A stretch of 64,000 bases of DNA from Allolobophora icterica (lineage: Eukaryota > Annelida > Clitellata > Crassiclitellata > Lumbricidae), in contig OY744604.1 in the NCBI GenBank assembly GCA_963556255.1, positions 22,058,566 to 22,122,565 on the forward strand, written 5' to 3'. Positions 10,501 to 20,400 of the stretch are shown piece by piece. How positions within the stretch are numbered: position 1 is the stretch's first letter; the number at the start of each line of letters is the position of its first letter. Under the pieces are notes generated by a model. It did no database searches, had not been told where the DNA came from, and was given only the letters and a program-made list of their open reading frames with translations. Made by a program: the position numbers and the translations under genes.

Positions 10501-11473
10501 ATATTGAGAAAATTTATATATAATACGCGTATATTGTGGGATGTGCTGCAAGTGTGGTGCGAAGGCCTTACTTTGTTAGCATGAAGCATTGCGTCTGTGT
10601 CACTGTAGGCCTATATAATATTACAGGTGTTTTGCATGTATTTCAGACAGCGTCGTAAATGCTACACAAACGACCTCGTACACCTAGTACTGATAAGTAG
10701 GATTTCTACGAAAATGCAGTTTGTCACCTCAATGAAACGGCAATTTTATACACAGCATTCGATTTTTAAAACTGCATTGAAGATGAGGGCCCACTCCCGA
10801 GGTCTATATTACATATCATTCAGAGAATTGAAATCCTAAATATAAACAGATCACAATTATTTATAGTTTTAAGTGAAATGCTATCTGGACAGTCTATCAT
10901 TTATTTTTTAAAGAAAGTAATACTACCCACAGTAAAAAGTCTTTAATATTTTCATAAATATTTCAAACAATATTTGTATCAGCACCATCGGCTTAAGTTC
11001 TTGTCCTGCGCTATATCAATTTAACCCAACAAGAGTTACTTCCTGATAGCAGCCGAACCAGACTTCATATCCTACTCTTGTAGAAATACCTGCTGAAAAC
11101 TTTGGACACTATGATTACGATTTCATTGAAATTACAATTAGTTGTATAAGGTTTTGTTGTTTACCATATTCATGTAGCTTTTGCAGCCGGCTGTCTCCGC
11201 CAGTGACCTTGGATAGTTGTAGAAGAGTTGACATGTAGAGTTGGTCTTGAAGTAGTTGTACTGAATGCACTCTTTCTGAGCAACGCAAGCGAAAGCGCAC
11301 TCAGAATTTCTGGCAACAAACTGTTCCTTCGAAAGAACATCATTGGCGCAAACCATTTGACTATTAGAGCCCAGGTTGAGTGAGAAGTATTCCGATGATG
11401 TCAAAGTAGCTTCGCAGAGTGTAGCACAGCTCATCAATCCTATAGCACATGCAACTACCTTTGCTGCAGCCAT
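4280..11473 (-). CDS. Gene 1: secreted PAN-Ig-C-type lectin protein, 4 coding exons
   Basis: Predicted 359-residue protein from exons 11473-11165, 10182-9888, 9017-8832 and 4569-4280, joined by GT-AG introns of phases 0, 1 and 1. Order: signal peptide (about 22 residues, starting MAAAKVV), PAN/apple domain, Ig domain with three glycosylation sequons (NHS, NTS, NQS), then a CTLD split over two exons. No membrane segment or GPI signal is seen, so secretion is inferred. It ends five residues later than its paralogues (KKGNP after the shared CEYGPY). The last intron (4570-8831) has been enlarged by LINE, MITE, SINE and microsatellite insertions. The family resembles invertebrate immune lectins; the ligand is unknown. 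Confidence 0.85.
4585..5370 (+). mobile_element. LINE 3' end with (TTATG)n tail, split by a MITE
   Basis: The frame reads CRVVDLWNGLVDSAVS...ALKKKQENWA, typical of the C-terminus of CR1/Jockey-type ORF2, and ends in five copies of TTATG (5338-5370). A 554-bp MITE interrupts it after codons for LVD; removing one 8-bp duplicate leaves the frame open. Confidence 0.6.
4657..5210. mobile_element. hAT-type MITE with 8-bp target duplication
   Basis: Flanked by ATAGTGCT at 4649-4656 and 5211-5218. Inverted ends are CGTGGGCGGCGATCT and, on the other strand, CAGTGGCGGCGATCT. The interior is rich in runs of C or G and repeats GACGAGGTAAAAAT twice. No transposase is present. Confidence 0.8.
5770..7090 (+). 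mobile_element. CR1/Jockey-group LINE, 5'-truncated, reverse transcriptase decayed
   Basis: Reading through a few frame changes gives reverse transcriptase landmarks: FLDISAAFDTIDH (5775), GVPRGSVLDPLLF (5948, usual GVPQGSVLGP), and AYDTQLF at 6050 in place of the catalytic ADDTQLF. These are followed by MSSNLRCLNPSKTEF and the thumb-region NHISNLSRS...LDYCNSLFL. The C-terminus includes APRLWNDLPPEFR near 6790. A premature stop at 6138 and the loss of one catalytic aspartate make it dead. The copy at 30042-31015 is the same family. Confidence 0.85.
7091..7574. other. Intron DNA of gene 1, LINE 3' trailer and unique sequence
   Basis: The first ~100 bases show weak similarity to sequence after the sister LINE (31016 on), so part is probably LINE 3' UTR. 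Nothing else recognised. Confidence 0.4.
7575..7812. repeat. (GTAT)n microsatellite
   Basis: About 240 bases of almost pure GTAT repeats with a few ATAT interruptions near the right end. The Tyr/Val/Cys/Met open frames in it are repeat artefacts. Confidence 0.97.
8271..8366 (+). mobile_element. tRNA-derived SINE head
   Basis: A-box-like TAGCTACATCGGTAAGAGC at 8279-8297 and B-box-like GGTTCGCTTCC at 8345-8355 with tRNA-like spacing, but no foldable mature tRNA or proper acceptor stem. The SINE body probably continues to about 8530 (CTCGGGCTAGCACGGTCCC...). Confidence 0.6.
8536..8722 (+). mobile_element. End fragment of the ATCGTCTG TIR element
   Basis: 187 bases nearly identical to the left end of the complete copy at 40046-41144, starting ATCGTCTGC and stopping after TGTGCAAAGGT. 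The right end is missing. It lies in the intron just beyond the CTLD N-half exon of gene 1. Confidence 0.8.
8832..9017 (-). CDS. Gene 1 exon 3: CTLD N-terminal half
   Basis: Acceptor TTATTCAG and donor GTAGGT bound 186 nt in phase 1-1. Encodes CPAEFDFVAGVNGCY, LDWDNASARCQQM and SVIINNAAEQKAISDYM, the first disulfide, the WxxAxxxC helix and the L/IxNxxEQ helix of a CTLD. Confidence 0.9.
9018..9887. other. Gene 1 Ig-CTLD intron, carrying a relic of the region around the lost exon
   Basis: No exon seen. The segment 9160-9230 matches 39350-39410, which lies directly upstream (in gene sense) of the extra exon of gene 3, and CAAGATCTTC near 9355 matches 39560. The extra exon itself is absent. Confidence 0.55.
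9888..10182 (-). CDS. Gene 1 exon 2: Ig domain
   Basis: Acceptor TTTTGCAG, donor GTAAGT, 295 nt, phase 0 in and 1 out. V/I-type Ig features: GDKVVLEC (B strand), LWTF (C strand Trp), LLINNVKVNQSGTYAC (E-F strands and F cysteine). An additional cysteine pair (DCAVLEPF and GGCNLLI) probably makes a second disulfide. Open frame continues past the donor but without conservation. Confidence 0.9.
10183..11164. other. Gene 1 PAN-Ig intron
   Basis: No gene. The stretch about 10560-10790 (GCATGAAGCATTGCGTCTGTGTCA and on) is shared with gene 2 (22220-22400) and gene 3 (51320-51500), showing that introns were duplicated together with exons. The hAT remnant found in the same intron of gene 2 is absent. 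Confidence 0.6.
11165..11473 (-). CDS. Gene 1 exon 1 (first coding): signal peptide and PAN/apple domain
   Basis: ATG at 11473 begins MAAAKVVACAIGLMSCATLCEA, a good secretion signal; the corresponding ATG in genes 2 and 3 is at the same place. The PAN core is SECAFACVAQKECIQYNYF...STCQLF...GCKSY. The donor is ATG/GTAAAC, phase 0. The frame stays open upstream of the ATG, but an acceptor-like CACTCCGCAG lies 22 bases before it, so that part is probably intron. Confidence 0.87.
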
Positions 11474-12412
11474 TTCGTCGAATACCAACCAACACTGCGG
11501 AGTGAAAATCCTGTTCAGAAGGCGTAGGCCTATATAGAGACGGAACAAAGCGCATCCGGTATGAAACGATTACCGTGATCAGTTACACTGGGTTTTTCGA
11601 TATGCTGAAAGTAGTAACCAAAGATAAATTTGTAAAGCACGACATCTGGCATTTTGATGTTGCCTTTTGTTACTGAACTATTAGTGAAGTGTATTTTTGT
11701 GTATTAGCGACTGTTGCTAACCACTCCTTCGTCCCTGACAGGCCTGACGTGTCAGGCCTCAAAGATTCAAACTTGTCTCGTCGGCACTGGTCTGCATTGA
11801 ACCGATCTCGAACGGGCCAAGCTTTTGTTCATACAATCTTCAGAAATCGGGATGAGTCTTATAATTATACGTCGTGCTGCTGTGACAGAATACAGACGAT
11901 GACGCAAAGCTTCAATGTCTGTTCAAAGACTCGCTTTAATGCTGGACAACTACCTCTTCATTTCGCTGATGTAAGCCATTGTAAGGGCTTGCAACTGGCT
12001 GGATACGATTCGCATACGGTAGAAGACGGACGACTCAAACGAGTGTATTGTAAAGCAATCACAATAAGCAATTTTATAATGATGTCTTGTTCTTTTGTTT
12101 CCAAACAAAAATTAATCACAAACTGATGCGACAGTTAATGATTTGTTTCTTCAGAAACGGCCAATGATTGTTTCCATTGCGGAAGTTGAATGAGGAATGA
12201 GGCACACACGCGACAAATGAAACAAATTGAATGCATTTGTTGGCATTGTCTCCAAGACAGCAAGCTTCCAGTGAAGAACTCGTTGTCAAACTCTGAACTG
12301 CATAATATTGATATTTCCTATAATTCATTAGACGTGTATGTCGTGGAACATTGTAGCTGATTGGTTACATCGCTCAGGTAAAAATACGAATAGTACATAC
12401 AGTTCTTGTATG
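11474..12412 (-). promoter_or_regulatory. Gene 1 5' region: probable 5'-UTR intron and duplicated upstream block
   Basis: The sequence before the ATG is conserved in all three genes (CCGCAG then TGTTGGTTGGTATTCG in sense), consistent with a 3' splice site at 11495 and a short UTR piece 11474-11494. Further upstream, GTTGCTAACCACTC (about 11713) and the GTGTATGTCGTGGAACA block (about 12333) recur at 23418/24058 and 52478/53160. A noncoding first exon and promoter probably lie here. No start site can be fixed. Confidence 0.45.
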
Positions 12413-12413
12413 T

Positions 12414-12500
<87 letters not shown>
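12414..12500. repeat. (TA)n microsatellite
   Basis: Pure TA dinucleotides for about 87 bases. The DNA right after it (GTGTGGAGTGTTTCTGATA) is also found at 27053 and 53279, and a TA tract occupies the equivalent place upstream of gene 2. Confidence 0.97.
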
Positions 12501-12502
<2 letters not shown>

Positions 12503-13370
12503 TGTGGAGTGTTTCTGATATAGCGGCAGTAAGCCTTTAATTAAATATCAAGAAACAGGCATCTTCCACGAGTAAAGTATTTAGATCAATATTATTACAA
12601 GCTAGACCGTCACGCATTATTCGTCAGAATCTAACTCGGATGCATATTGCCTATATGCTCTTCCACTTAGGATTTATCATTCAGACTAATTATGCATCTT
12701 TCTTGTTCAATGTTTATGATTCCCTGCGATTAGATCATGTTGTTCATTATGGATATGCAAAATTAAACTCAGTAAGTTAGTCGTTAATGAAGCCCACCTA
12801 TTCGCATGGAACCATTCGAAACCAAGAATATACCAGAGTAAAGTGAGCATATTACGTATACCTATGATTACTTGAGGTAAAGTGCAGGGTATATATAAAA
12901 AACAATATAATATCAGGTCTTTATTTTGTCCACGGAGTATCATGCTGCGCATGATTGACAGTTACAGTAAACGCAGTTTTTACTCTCGAACCACACTGGT
13001 AATAGAGGGTTGGGCTTCATGCGCCCGAGTGGGCCCACTGGCGAGTTTGCTAGTTTAATGTGAAATGTTTTGATAGTGATGTAATGACATTTCTCAATGA
13101 CATTTATCATCTTAGAATTGCGCCATTAGAGGTCTGCGGTAGAGCGTTTTTGCTAAATCGACCCCTTTGCGCATCACAGCACCTTTACCAGTATCCGCAC
13201 CCGATCCGTACTCAAAATTACTACCCGACCCGTATACCCGTAACCGCCACGTAATTAGTAGGCCATCCTATTGTCCCAACCCTTACCAGTCCAATAGATT
13301 TACAACTTAGCACGTGGTAGTACAAATTATACTAGGCTGATAATCATGGTGATGATAACGGTAATAAAAA
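12501..13370. other. Duplicated upstream segment of gene 1
   Basis: No gene. 12900-13125 matches 31890-32130 and 53955-55890 (the latter split by a LINE), sharing TCAGACCTTAATTTTGTCC, CACTGGCGAGT and TTCTCAATGACATTTA phrases. Confidence 0.55.
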
Positions 13371-13378
13371 AAATAAAC

Positions 13379-13380
13379 AA

Positions 13381-13413
<33 letters not shown>

Positions 13414-13560
13414 TCTTTGTAAATAATTTTTTCCAAATCCCGAGGGATCACTGATACCTCGGGTAAAAAAAAAATAATATGCTGTATTATCTTTCTTGTA
13501 CAGAGCTGTGCGTTTGCTAGCGCTTCTTAATAAAGAATATACTTACTTACTTACTTATCA
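13379..13560 (+). repeat. (ATA)n tract and retroposon 3' tail (ACTT)n
   Basis: ATA repeats at 13379-13411, then a low-complexity link and a tail AATATACTTACTTACTTACTTA ending at about 13558, typical of a 3' retroposon terminus. Confidence 0.6.
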
Positions 13561-13889
13561 GAAAATACGTGTAAGAACTCTTTGTAAATGAAAATATTAT
13601 CTGATCAAGAAACACTGAACACCATCAAATCGTCTAGATAACCATCACCAGTTGTCAAAACCATGCAACAACGTTGAAACCAAACGACAAACGTTGCAGG
13701 TGCATATTCGTAGACCAAAGGCCGTATAGCGCCACTGATAAAATACCCGGAGTCTGTCGTTAAGGAGTTACCGACTGACTTGGTGATTTAGCGACTGACT
13801 TAGCGACTCAGTCGACTAAGTCGCATGCCTATCGACTGACTAAGTCGCTTAGACTTATCGACTGACTTAGCGACTTGCTATCGACTTCA
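13561..13889. other. Intergenic; short repeats of GACTTAGCGACT
   Basis: No gene. From 13760 to 13880 the phrases CGACTGACT, TTAGCGACT and AGTCGACTAAGTCG recur about ten times in both orientations, an irregular minisatellite. Confidence 0.5.
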
Positions 13890-14560
13890 CACTGGCGGAA
13901 AAACTTGGTCGGTTTGACATCCCAGACCATATATACACGGATGGCTCATGAATTATCTGAAAGACAGAGGCCACTCAACAAAACTCGGCAAGGAATTACC
14001 TCAAGCAGCCTTCATCAATGCTAACATCGTGCAAGACTCTGTTGTCAGACCACCTAATTACATCATCAGAGCTTCGGACCTGCATCCAATCCACGACAGC
14101 AGCAAACAAGTCAAGTTCGTGGACGACTCTCACTTGTTAATTGGATCCTCGCGTGCACACACAGCCGTGGAGAAATATGAACATATCAACCACTGGGCTA
14201 GATTTAAAAACATTCTTTGCCTTAATGCCTCCAAAACAATGGAAATTATTGTAACACGGAAACCTCCTAAAAAGCAATTTGAGGGAAAAAGTGACCTCCC
14301 CACGAATGTGCCAGGTGCGGCCAGGATTCAAGAAATCAAAATCTTAGAAGTCACTATAAGATCAGACTTAACTATGGGGCCACGCCTGGATAAGGTCATC
14401 TCTACTGTCTCCTCGTCGATCTATGGACTTAGTGTCCTCCGTTCACACGGACTCCCGGCTCTTGCCCTTCATGACGTCGCAATGGCAACGGCGATCGCAC
14501 AACTAAAGTATGCCTCAGTACTCAGTAGCTTGGTGGGGCTCTGCTAGCTCGGTGTACAAA
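13890..14560 (+). mobile_element. Jockey-like LINE fragment (reverse transcriptase)
   Basis: A 199-codon frame at 13948-14547 carries KFVDDSHLLIG, which aligns with the YADD catalytic box (FVDD here), then NHWARFKNILCLNASKT and KILEVTIRSDLTM...VISTVSSSIYGLSVLRSHGL, the palm/thumb connection of Jockey-type enzymes. The N-terminal end is frameshifted near 13945 and the C-terminus stops after KYASVL. It is a different family from the LINE at 5770. Confidence 0.8.
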
Positions 14561-14876
14561 GTTAAAATTTAGCGCTTGATAAATCGAATGAAGCGAGGAG
14601 GATTTTTAGCCGTATCCGATCTTACTGCCAACTAGTTTGCCTAAACTGCTGATGCGTGCCTCTTTCAGACAGTACTTAGCAGAGAAAGAGAATCACATAC
14701 TCCGGGACTCATTCCCCCTCTTCGTAATCATCAACGTCATCTTCGTAATAGAATGCATAACTTCACTTTGCCATAAAAGACAACTATATCCCCCGTATTC
14801 TGTATAAGAGCTCTTTTACTAATAGAGCAAACTCTTTCTCTTATAATGTACCAAGCTGCGACATGTCAGCTTGTTT

Positions 14877-15520
14877 TCCTTAATAAACAATCCCAGCTTT
14901 AATCAGATTCTCAATCTCAGCATCGACCTGAGCTAAACGTTCAGGGTGCAGGCGATAGGCTGTCTGACGCACATGCCGTGCACCAGGTAGCAATTGAATG
15001 TGATGAGTAACAAGAGAGGTCTTGCAAGGTGCATCGCTAAAAACATATTTAAATGTACGTAACGTGCACAGCAAGTCACCCCTGTGCACAATCCAATGGA
15101 CTGTTGGATATAACATCCTTAAAATTATGCGTCTGTACAACACGCGCTTGGACACCTTCATGTATATTCACAGGCAATACAGACTCAACCAAATTAAGAC
15201 CCAGTATATCCGTATCCAGAGACTCATATCTCTTCATCAAGTTTACGTGAACTACCCGTTTACTCTTGCGTCGACTGGACCTAAACGAGTAAACATTCCA
15301 GTGCTATATACAAGTCACAATATTTTGCTAGAAGTGGTTTTCCAATTACTGGAAGCAACAACAGAACTTGTTGTCCTGGCTCGAATGCAACCATTTTGGA
15401 ACTTTAATCGTACCATTCCTTGGACTTAGACGGTGCACTAAAGCAGTCTCATTTGTCAAACGTACAGAAGAACGAATGCATTCCCGTGAATCCAACACAA
15501 ATTAGTTTTACGTAATCCAG
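14877..15520 (-). mobile_element. Ty3/gypsy-type retrotransposon pol remnant
   Basis: On the minus strand, FSDAPCKTSLVTHHIQL, ARHVRQTAYRLHPER and VDAEIENLIKAGIVY (15053-14880) match the start of the gypsy reverse transcriptase domain. Upstream sequence to about 15520 (GCIRARTTSSVV..., MFTRLGPVDAR) looks like the preceding linker but has stops. No long terminal repeats seen. Confidence 0.75.
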
Positions 15521-15699
15521 TAAAAATGTCAACATTCAACCAACACTGTTTGATCAAAGGCAAATGACCATCCACTAGCTACCTTATTTCTCAAGTGGTT
15601 GAAGACCATGATTTTCGACTACTGTAACAGTGGTCTTTTTCTGATCGGGTCTTATTTATTCAGGTCGCTAGGATCATTGATGAGTCTTCTTGACCAGGT

Positions 15700-17175
15700 G
15701 GCATATACATGTAAATAAGTACTTGAAATTGCACTTACAATTGTCTACCCGTTATACAATTTCTCACTTCGTATAGATGATTTGCAGTCCGTGCAAAGCC
15801 ATGACTTTTGTGTTATCCATTAATGAGTTATGATGCAGTAGGGCCTATAATTGACGTCTTAGGTTTGGATTTAGAATAAAAACCAACATATCTGTGAGGA
15901 AGCATTATGATCGTCAACATCATTGTCTGCACCCTAACGTATAATGTGATGCATTGCAACTGAATCGTTATTCTTTGCCGCAGGCTACCGTGATTATTCA
16001 TCTTTCCACCGACATATATTGATGAATCCTGGCTTCTACAGAGCTATTCAATCCTACTTTTTCCAAGAAATAAGCCTACATTGTGTAAACAAACACAATT
16101 CCAGTAACACACAGTTTAACCTATACATGTAACAAACGTCTTTTGCGTTAACAGATTTCATCAACCTTTATCTTTCTAATAAAAAAAACTGAATAAAGAC
16201 AGAGATAGTAAATTGCAAAGATTTAATCAGTCACCAATCTAAACTCTTAGAAAATTAGAACATATTCATTTAACAAATAATTTCGCGTAACAACTATTGT
16301 AAATATCAGGCATAAAGAATATCAACAACAGCTTCTAGACCTTTTCTAAAGGATTAAAGCAAATACATACAAAGAAGTTACAACATTAAGTAGTTCGTTG
16401 TGTGCGTGCATTAAGATCGAAATGTCTTGCAAAATGGATTAATCTGTTTTGACATATAGATAACACGGACAAACATCCATAATCCGAATGAGAAATCGAC
16501 TGTAAACAAAGTGAACATCCGTAAGCAGTGTCCCATATTGGAACACTTATTAATTATTCCGTTGATATATATATATATATATATTACTAATTACTGCTTA
16601 CTAATTATTCCGTTGATATATATATATATATATATATTACTAATTAGGCCCTACTGCTTGCTAATTATTCCGTTGATATATATATATATATACATATTAC
16701 TAATTACTGCTTACTAATTATTCGGTTGATATATGGACATCCGTAAGCAGTGTCCCAATATATACATGTATCGAGAGAATAATTAGTAAGCACTAAAAGA
16801 GAACTTAAGACAAAATCGCAAATTCAGAAACAGAACAATAAATTATTATGCGTAGAAAAAGCGATCATTTTTATTTGCTGCATACCGTATACTTTAAAAC
16901 GAATCTCACTAAACACATTCAATTCATTTGCCAATTGAGAGAAATCGCACGTAACGATTAAATGAATTTCTAGTTATTTACGAAAGTACTATTGTACTGT
17001 GCACACAGATTTTACAATCGTACAGTAATGCAGTCAAAGATTTTTTTGCAGTGAGAAAGAAACTAAACTAACACTCCATAAGGTGCATTTTCGATCTTGT
17101 CAATCTTTATCAATGCATTCTAATAGCTCAACGCCATTGATTACCTCAAGGTTTTCCTCCACAGACGTTTCTCTT
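15700..17175. other. 3' flank of gene 2, duplicated after gene 3
   Basis: 15718-17170 parallels 33040-34117 (for example GTTTGGATTTAGAATAAAAACC, AACAACAGCTTCT, CAGTGTCCCAATATA). A shared TTTATT at 16870-16875 (AATAAA on the gene strand), about 300 bases after the stop, is a candidate poly(A) signal; the equivalent in gene 3 is 33823-33828. Confidence 0.6.
16548..16735. repeat. Minisatellite, about 62-bp unit containing (TA)n
   Basis: Three and a half copies of a unit reading TTACTGCTTACTAATTATTCCGTTGA followed by a TA run. The same flank in gene 3 lacks the array, so it expanded after duplication. Confidence 0.85.
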
Positions 17176-17450
17176 CTAACGGGGGCCATATTCACATACG
17201 ACACATAACTTAAGATTGCACAAAACGTCGTCCCAATGGTATGACGCTCTCTGTGCTATTACTAGACAGAATTCACTGTTTACATAATTGCAGCTGGGTC
17301 CTCCAACGTCCCAGTTGTAATATGCGATTGGCAGTGACGTGTTAAAGTTAAGCTTCCAGACAAACGGTGAGCTGTAGCTTGAATTCTCCCTTTGACCAGC
17401 AGTCCATACGGTAAATCCATTTCCGTATGCAGAAACTATATAGCATGTAC
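17176..17450 (-). CDS. Gene 2 exon 4: CTLD C-terminal half
   Basis: 275 nt, acceptor CTAG, ends CEYGPR and stop. CTLD marks: FTVWTAGQR, FVWKLN, GPSCNYVNSEFC, YHWDDVLC, CVVCEYG. The sugar-site tripeptide position reads GPS and WND reads WDD. It differs from gene 3 at about 17 of 91 residues, mostly around the predicted binding loops. Confidence 0.9.
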
Positions 17451-20400
17451 CTAGACATTTAATCACAAAATGCATTTAGTTGCAGTCCATCTACCGAGTG
17501 ACAAAATATTTCTTAGTAATTACCTTTAATGTCTGTCCTCAAAACTAGAGAACCGTTGCTATGTGGTGTTTTATTCCTAAGCACTGATTTGGTACGGGTT
17601 CACAGCAGCGCTGGAGACAATAATGTATCCAGTGAAAAGGTTTAAGGTTATAAACGTGCTTGTACTTTCAAAGTCTCGAGGAAAATTAGTTGAAAATTAA
17701 TTGAAGTTTGGTAATGGTGTAAAAAATTCGCAAACTCTAAAATCTAGCGACAAACACCATACTTTGCGAGATTATAGCGCGTCTGCCAGGTTACTAACGA
17801 ATTTCATCCTTCATGTTTGAGCAACAGCACTGGCTTCCTTTCTCTGCACGTATTAAGTTCAAAATCCTCATTCTGGTGTCCAAGACACAGCGGGGTCTCG
17901 CCCAAAATTATTTAATTGATGGTATTCGCCGGCCTTTTACTGTCTCCTCGCATCGTCCACTTCGCTAGGCGAACAGACTGGATCTTTCAGTTCCTCGTTC
18001 TAGAGCAGCAATGGCAAAGTCCCGATCTTTTGCCTCAATTGGTCCCTCTCTCTGGAATACACTGTCTGCTTCTACTCGCTCTCAAATTTTAATAGGTAGC
18101 CCCTCGTCTTCTTTCGCTTTCCTCAAGACTTATTTCTTTCCTCTTGGCCTTGTGCACTGGGAGCCCCTCTGAACGGTTCACCCTACTAGAGGCGCTTTAT
18201 AAATGTCTAAATAACAATACAATACAATACGTTGAAACACATGTGACATCAAAAATTAACCAAGTTTTGCTTAGCAATCGTTATCGTAATGTCCAAACGT
18301 CTAAAGCGCCACGCTTGTGCCGCTTGGGCCTATCTCCAGTCATCTGCCCGCTGCCATTTGGTATATCCTTGGGTGCGCACTGCTACTGCCCAGTCTCGTA
18401 GTTTTTTTCGGAACAGCCTCACTCAGGCCTCTAGGCTCGCCCTCCTCTCTCCCTCTCTCTTTTGTCCAGTTTCGCAACCGCCTGAAAACATTTCTTTTTG
18501 TCAGTGGAGCCACTGACCCGGGTCGAGAGCGGGCCCTGATTTTGAGTGGCGCTATATAAATTCTCGATTACAATTACAATTACAATCGCAATAGGCTTGT
18601 GCTCAGGGCATTAGCCTATCACGAGCGCTACATCAAATCAGAGGGTCTTTCCAGAGAGAAGTCCAAAAGAGGCCCGAGTGCGGTTTCCAGGGGGTCAGAT
18701 CAAGAGTGAATGCTTATCATTCACATGTTAGGACAACAATTATTCTGACTATAATATCCTGTAGTGCCTTCTCAGAAGAAGTTATTCTCGTGAACTGAAG
18801 GAAGTTATTTCTTGCAACGCAATTTTAATACAAACCTCGAAAATATTTCAGCGCCGCGGAACAAATAGCCTACTGCGTCATAAGAATACCAGTTTAAATA
18901 TGGGAGCTACATTAACAGAAGAAAATAAACTGAATTTATTTCTTGTCATCTAAATTTGATGTACAACTCCACAATTTTCAGCGGCTCCACAAAAAATGCA
19001 TCACAAGAATAACTGTTGAAAAAGAGGCGCTGTAGGCCTTTCAAATCAAGTCCACAAGAGCCGGGTCAACTGAAGTGTGATCTGCGATTCTTGTGTTTTA
19101 TACGATAGATGTTTTTAAAGAGAATGATAGGATTTTGAAGGATGATATCTTAAGCGCAAGAGCTGTGATACCGATAGAAAATAAATCCCGAAGGAATCCA
19201 ATCACAGCTATGTAATGAGTTAGCAGAATTTCGTGGCTATGTAACGTAAGATGCAGCTTTTCTAGAAAAACAAAAAAGTCTTCTTAGCCATTTAAACTAT
19301 TATTTACGCCTTAGCTTCCCGAAAAAAGAAATGGAATTGGATTTACTTTAAAAAAATAACTACTAGTCCCTGAGAGTGTGAATGTGTAGACCTACTGTTA
19401 AATGTCGCATTGATGTGGTTCACTATGGCGCTTTGTTCAGCTGCGTTGTTGATAATAACCGAATGAGCTCCATTGTACAACTGTTGGCATCGCGTACTAG
19501 CTGTGTCCCAGTCGAGTCGTTCATAGATTGTTCGATAACATCCGTCTGCACCAGCAACACGATCGAATCCAGCAGGACACGCTGAAAAAACAAGGCTAGC
19601 TTATATGAATAATAGTCGATGGTGAAATCGAAGTTTAACAAATGAAAAGCCGATTAAGAACCAAGAATCATTTTGTCCACCGTTTATGGCAAATATGTTT
19701 GGCATTTGTTTTGCGAATTCTGAAAACAGTTGCCTCATAACTGAGCTTAGCCTATAACACAACAACACTATGCAATTTGAATTCTAGACAGGTCTGGAAG
19801 AGTCAATAATGGCCACATTGTTAGACCATGTGAAACTACGATGACTACGACTGTTGCTTAGTTTAGTTTGTATACGGCTAAAGGGTTGATATGTATGTAC
19901 GTGTAAAGCGTTTTAGGAGTCTCAGTGAATTCGGGGCAGTGTTTATGCTTATGAAAGCGATTGTACTTCCAGAAAAAAATAAAGCAAATTGAAAGCTGAC
20001 AAGAAGTGATGAATCTCGTTTGCTGTTTCATTGTTTTCGTCAAATAATTAATTCTTAACGAATTTGCAATTAAATCTCAGATTTTTTTAATTTTAAGAGG
20101 TCTCTCAGCTTTTGTTTTTGGTGAACAGGTTCTTATTACAGAAGGACCAGAAAGGACCAATTTCACGCCCTAAATTGGCAATAAATCTATGCTTATTATG
20201 AGTGTTTTAAAAATAATCACTCTGATTGTTACAGCGTTAGGTAATTCAATGCGACTTCGAGCAGGTATGAGACATCAGATAACAGTACAACAACCACGTT
20301 GTTACAAGACAGAGACAGACACACAGATCTATGATCATTTCTAAAGTCTCACCAATCAACTGTCACCAAAGGGTGAGGAATATCTTGATTTGAATGAAAA

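Noticed and set aside
11474..11548. Upstream start giving a longer gene 1 protein (MFRLYIG...)
   Set aside because: The signal peptide follows directly from the inner ATG, the outer part contains a conserved splice acceptor, and the outer start is not shared by genes 2 and 3.
11689..12126. 145-codon plus-strand frame upstream of gene 1
   Set aside because: No recognisable domain and not open in the paralogous upstream regions.
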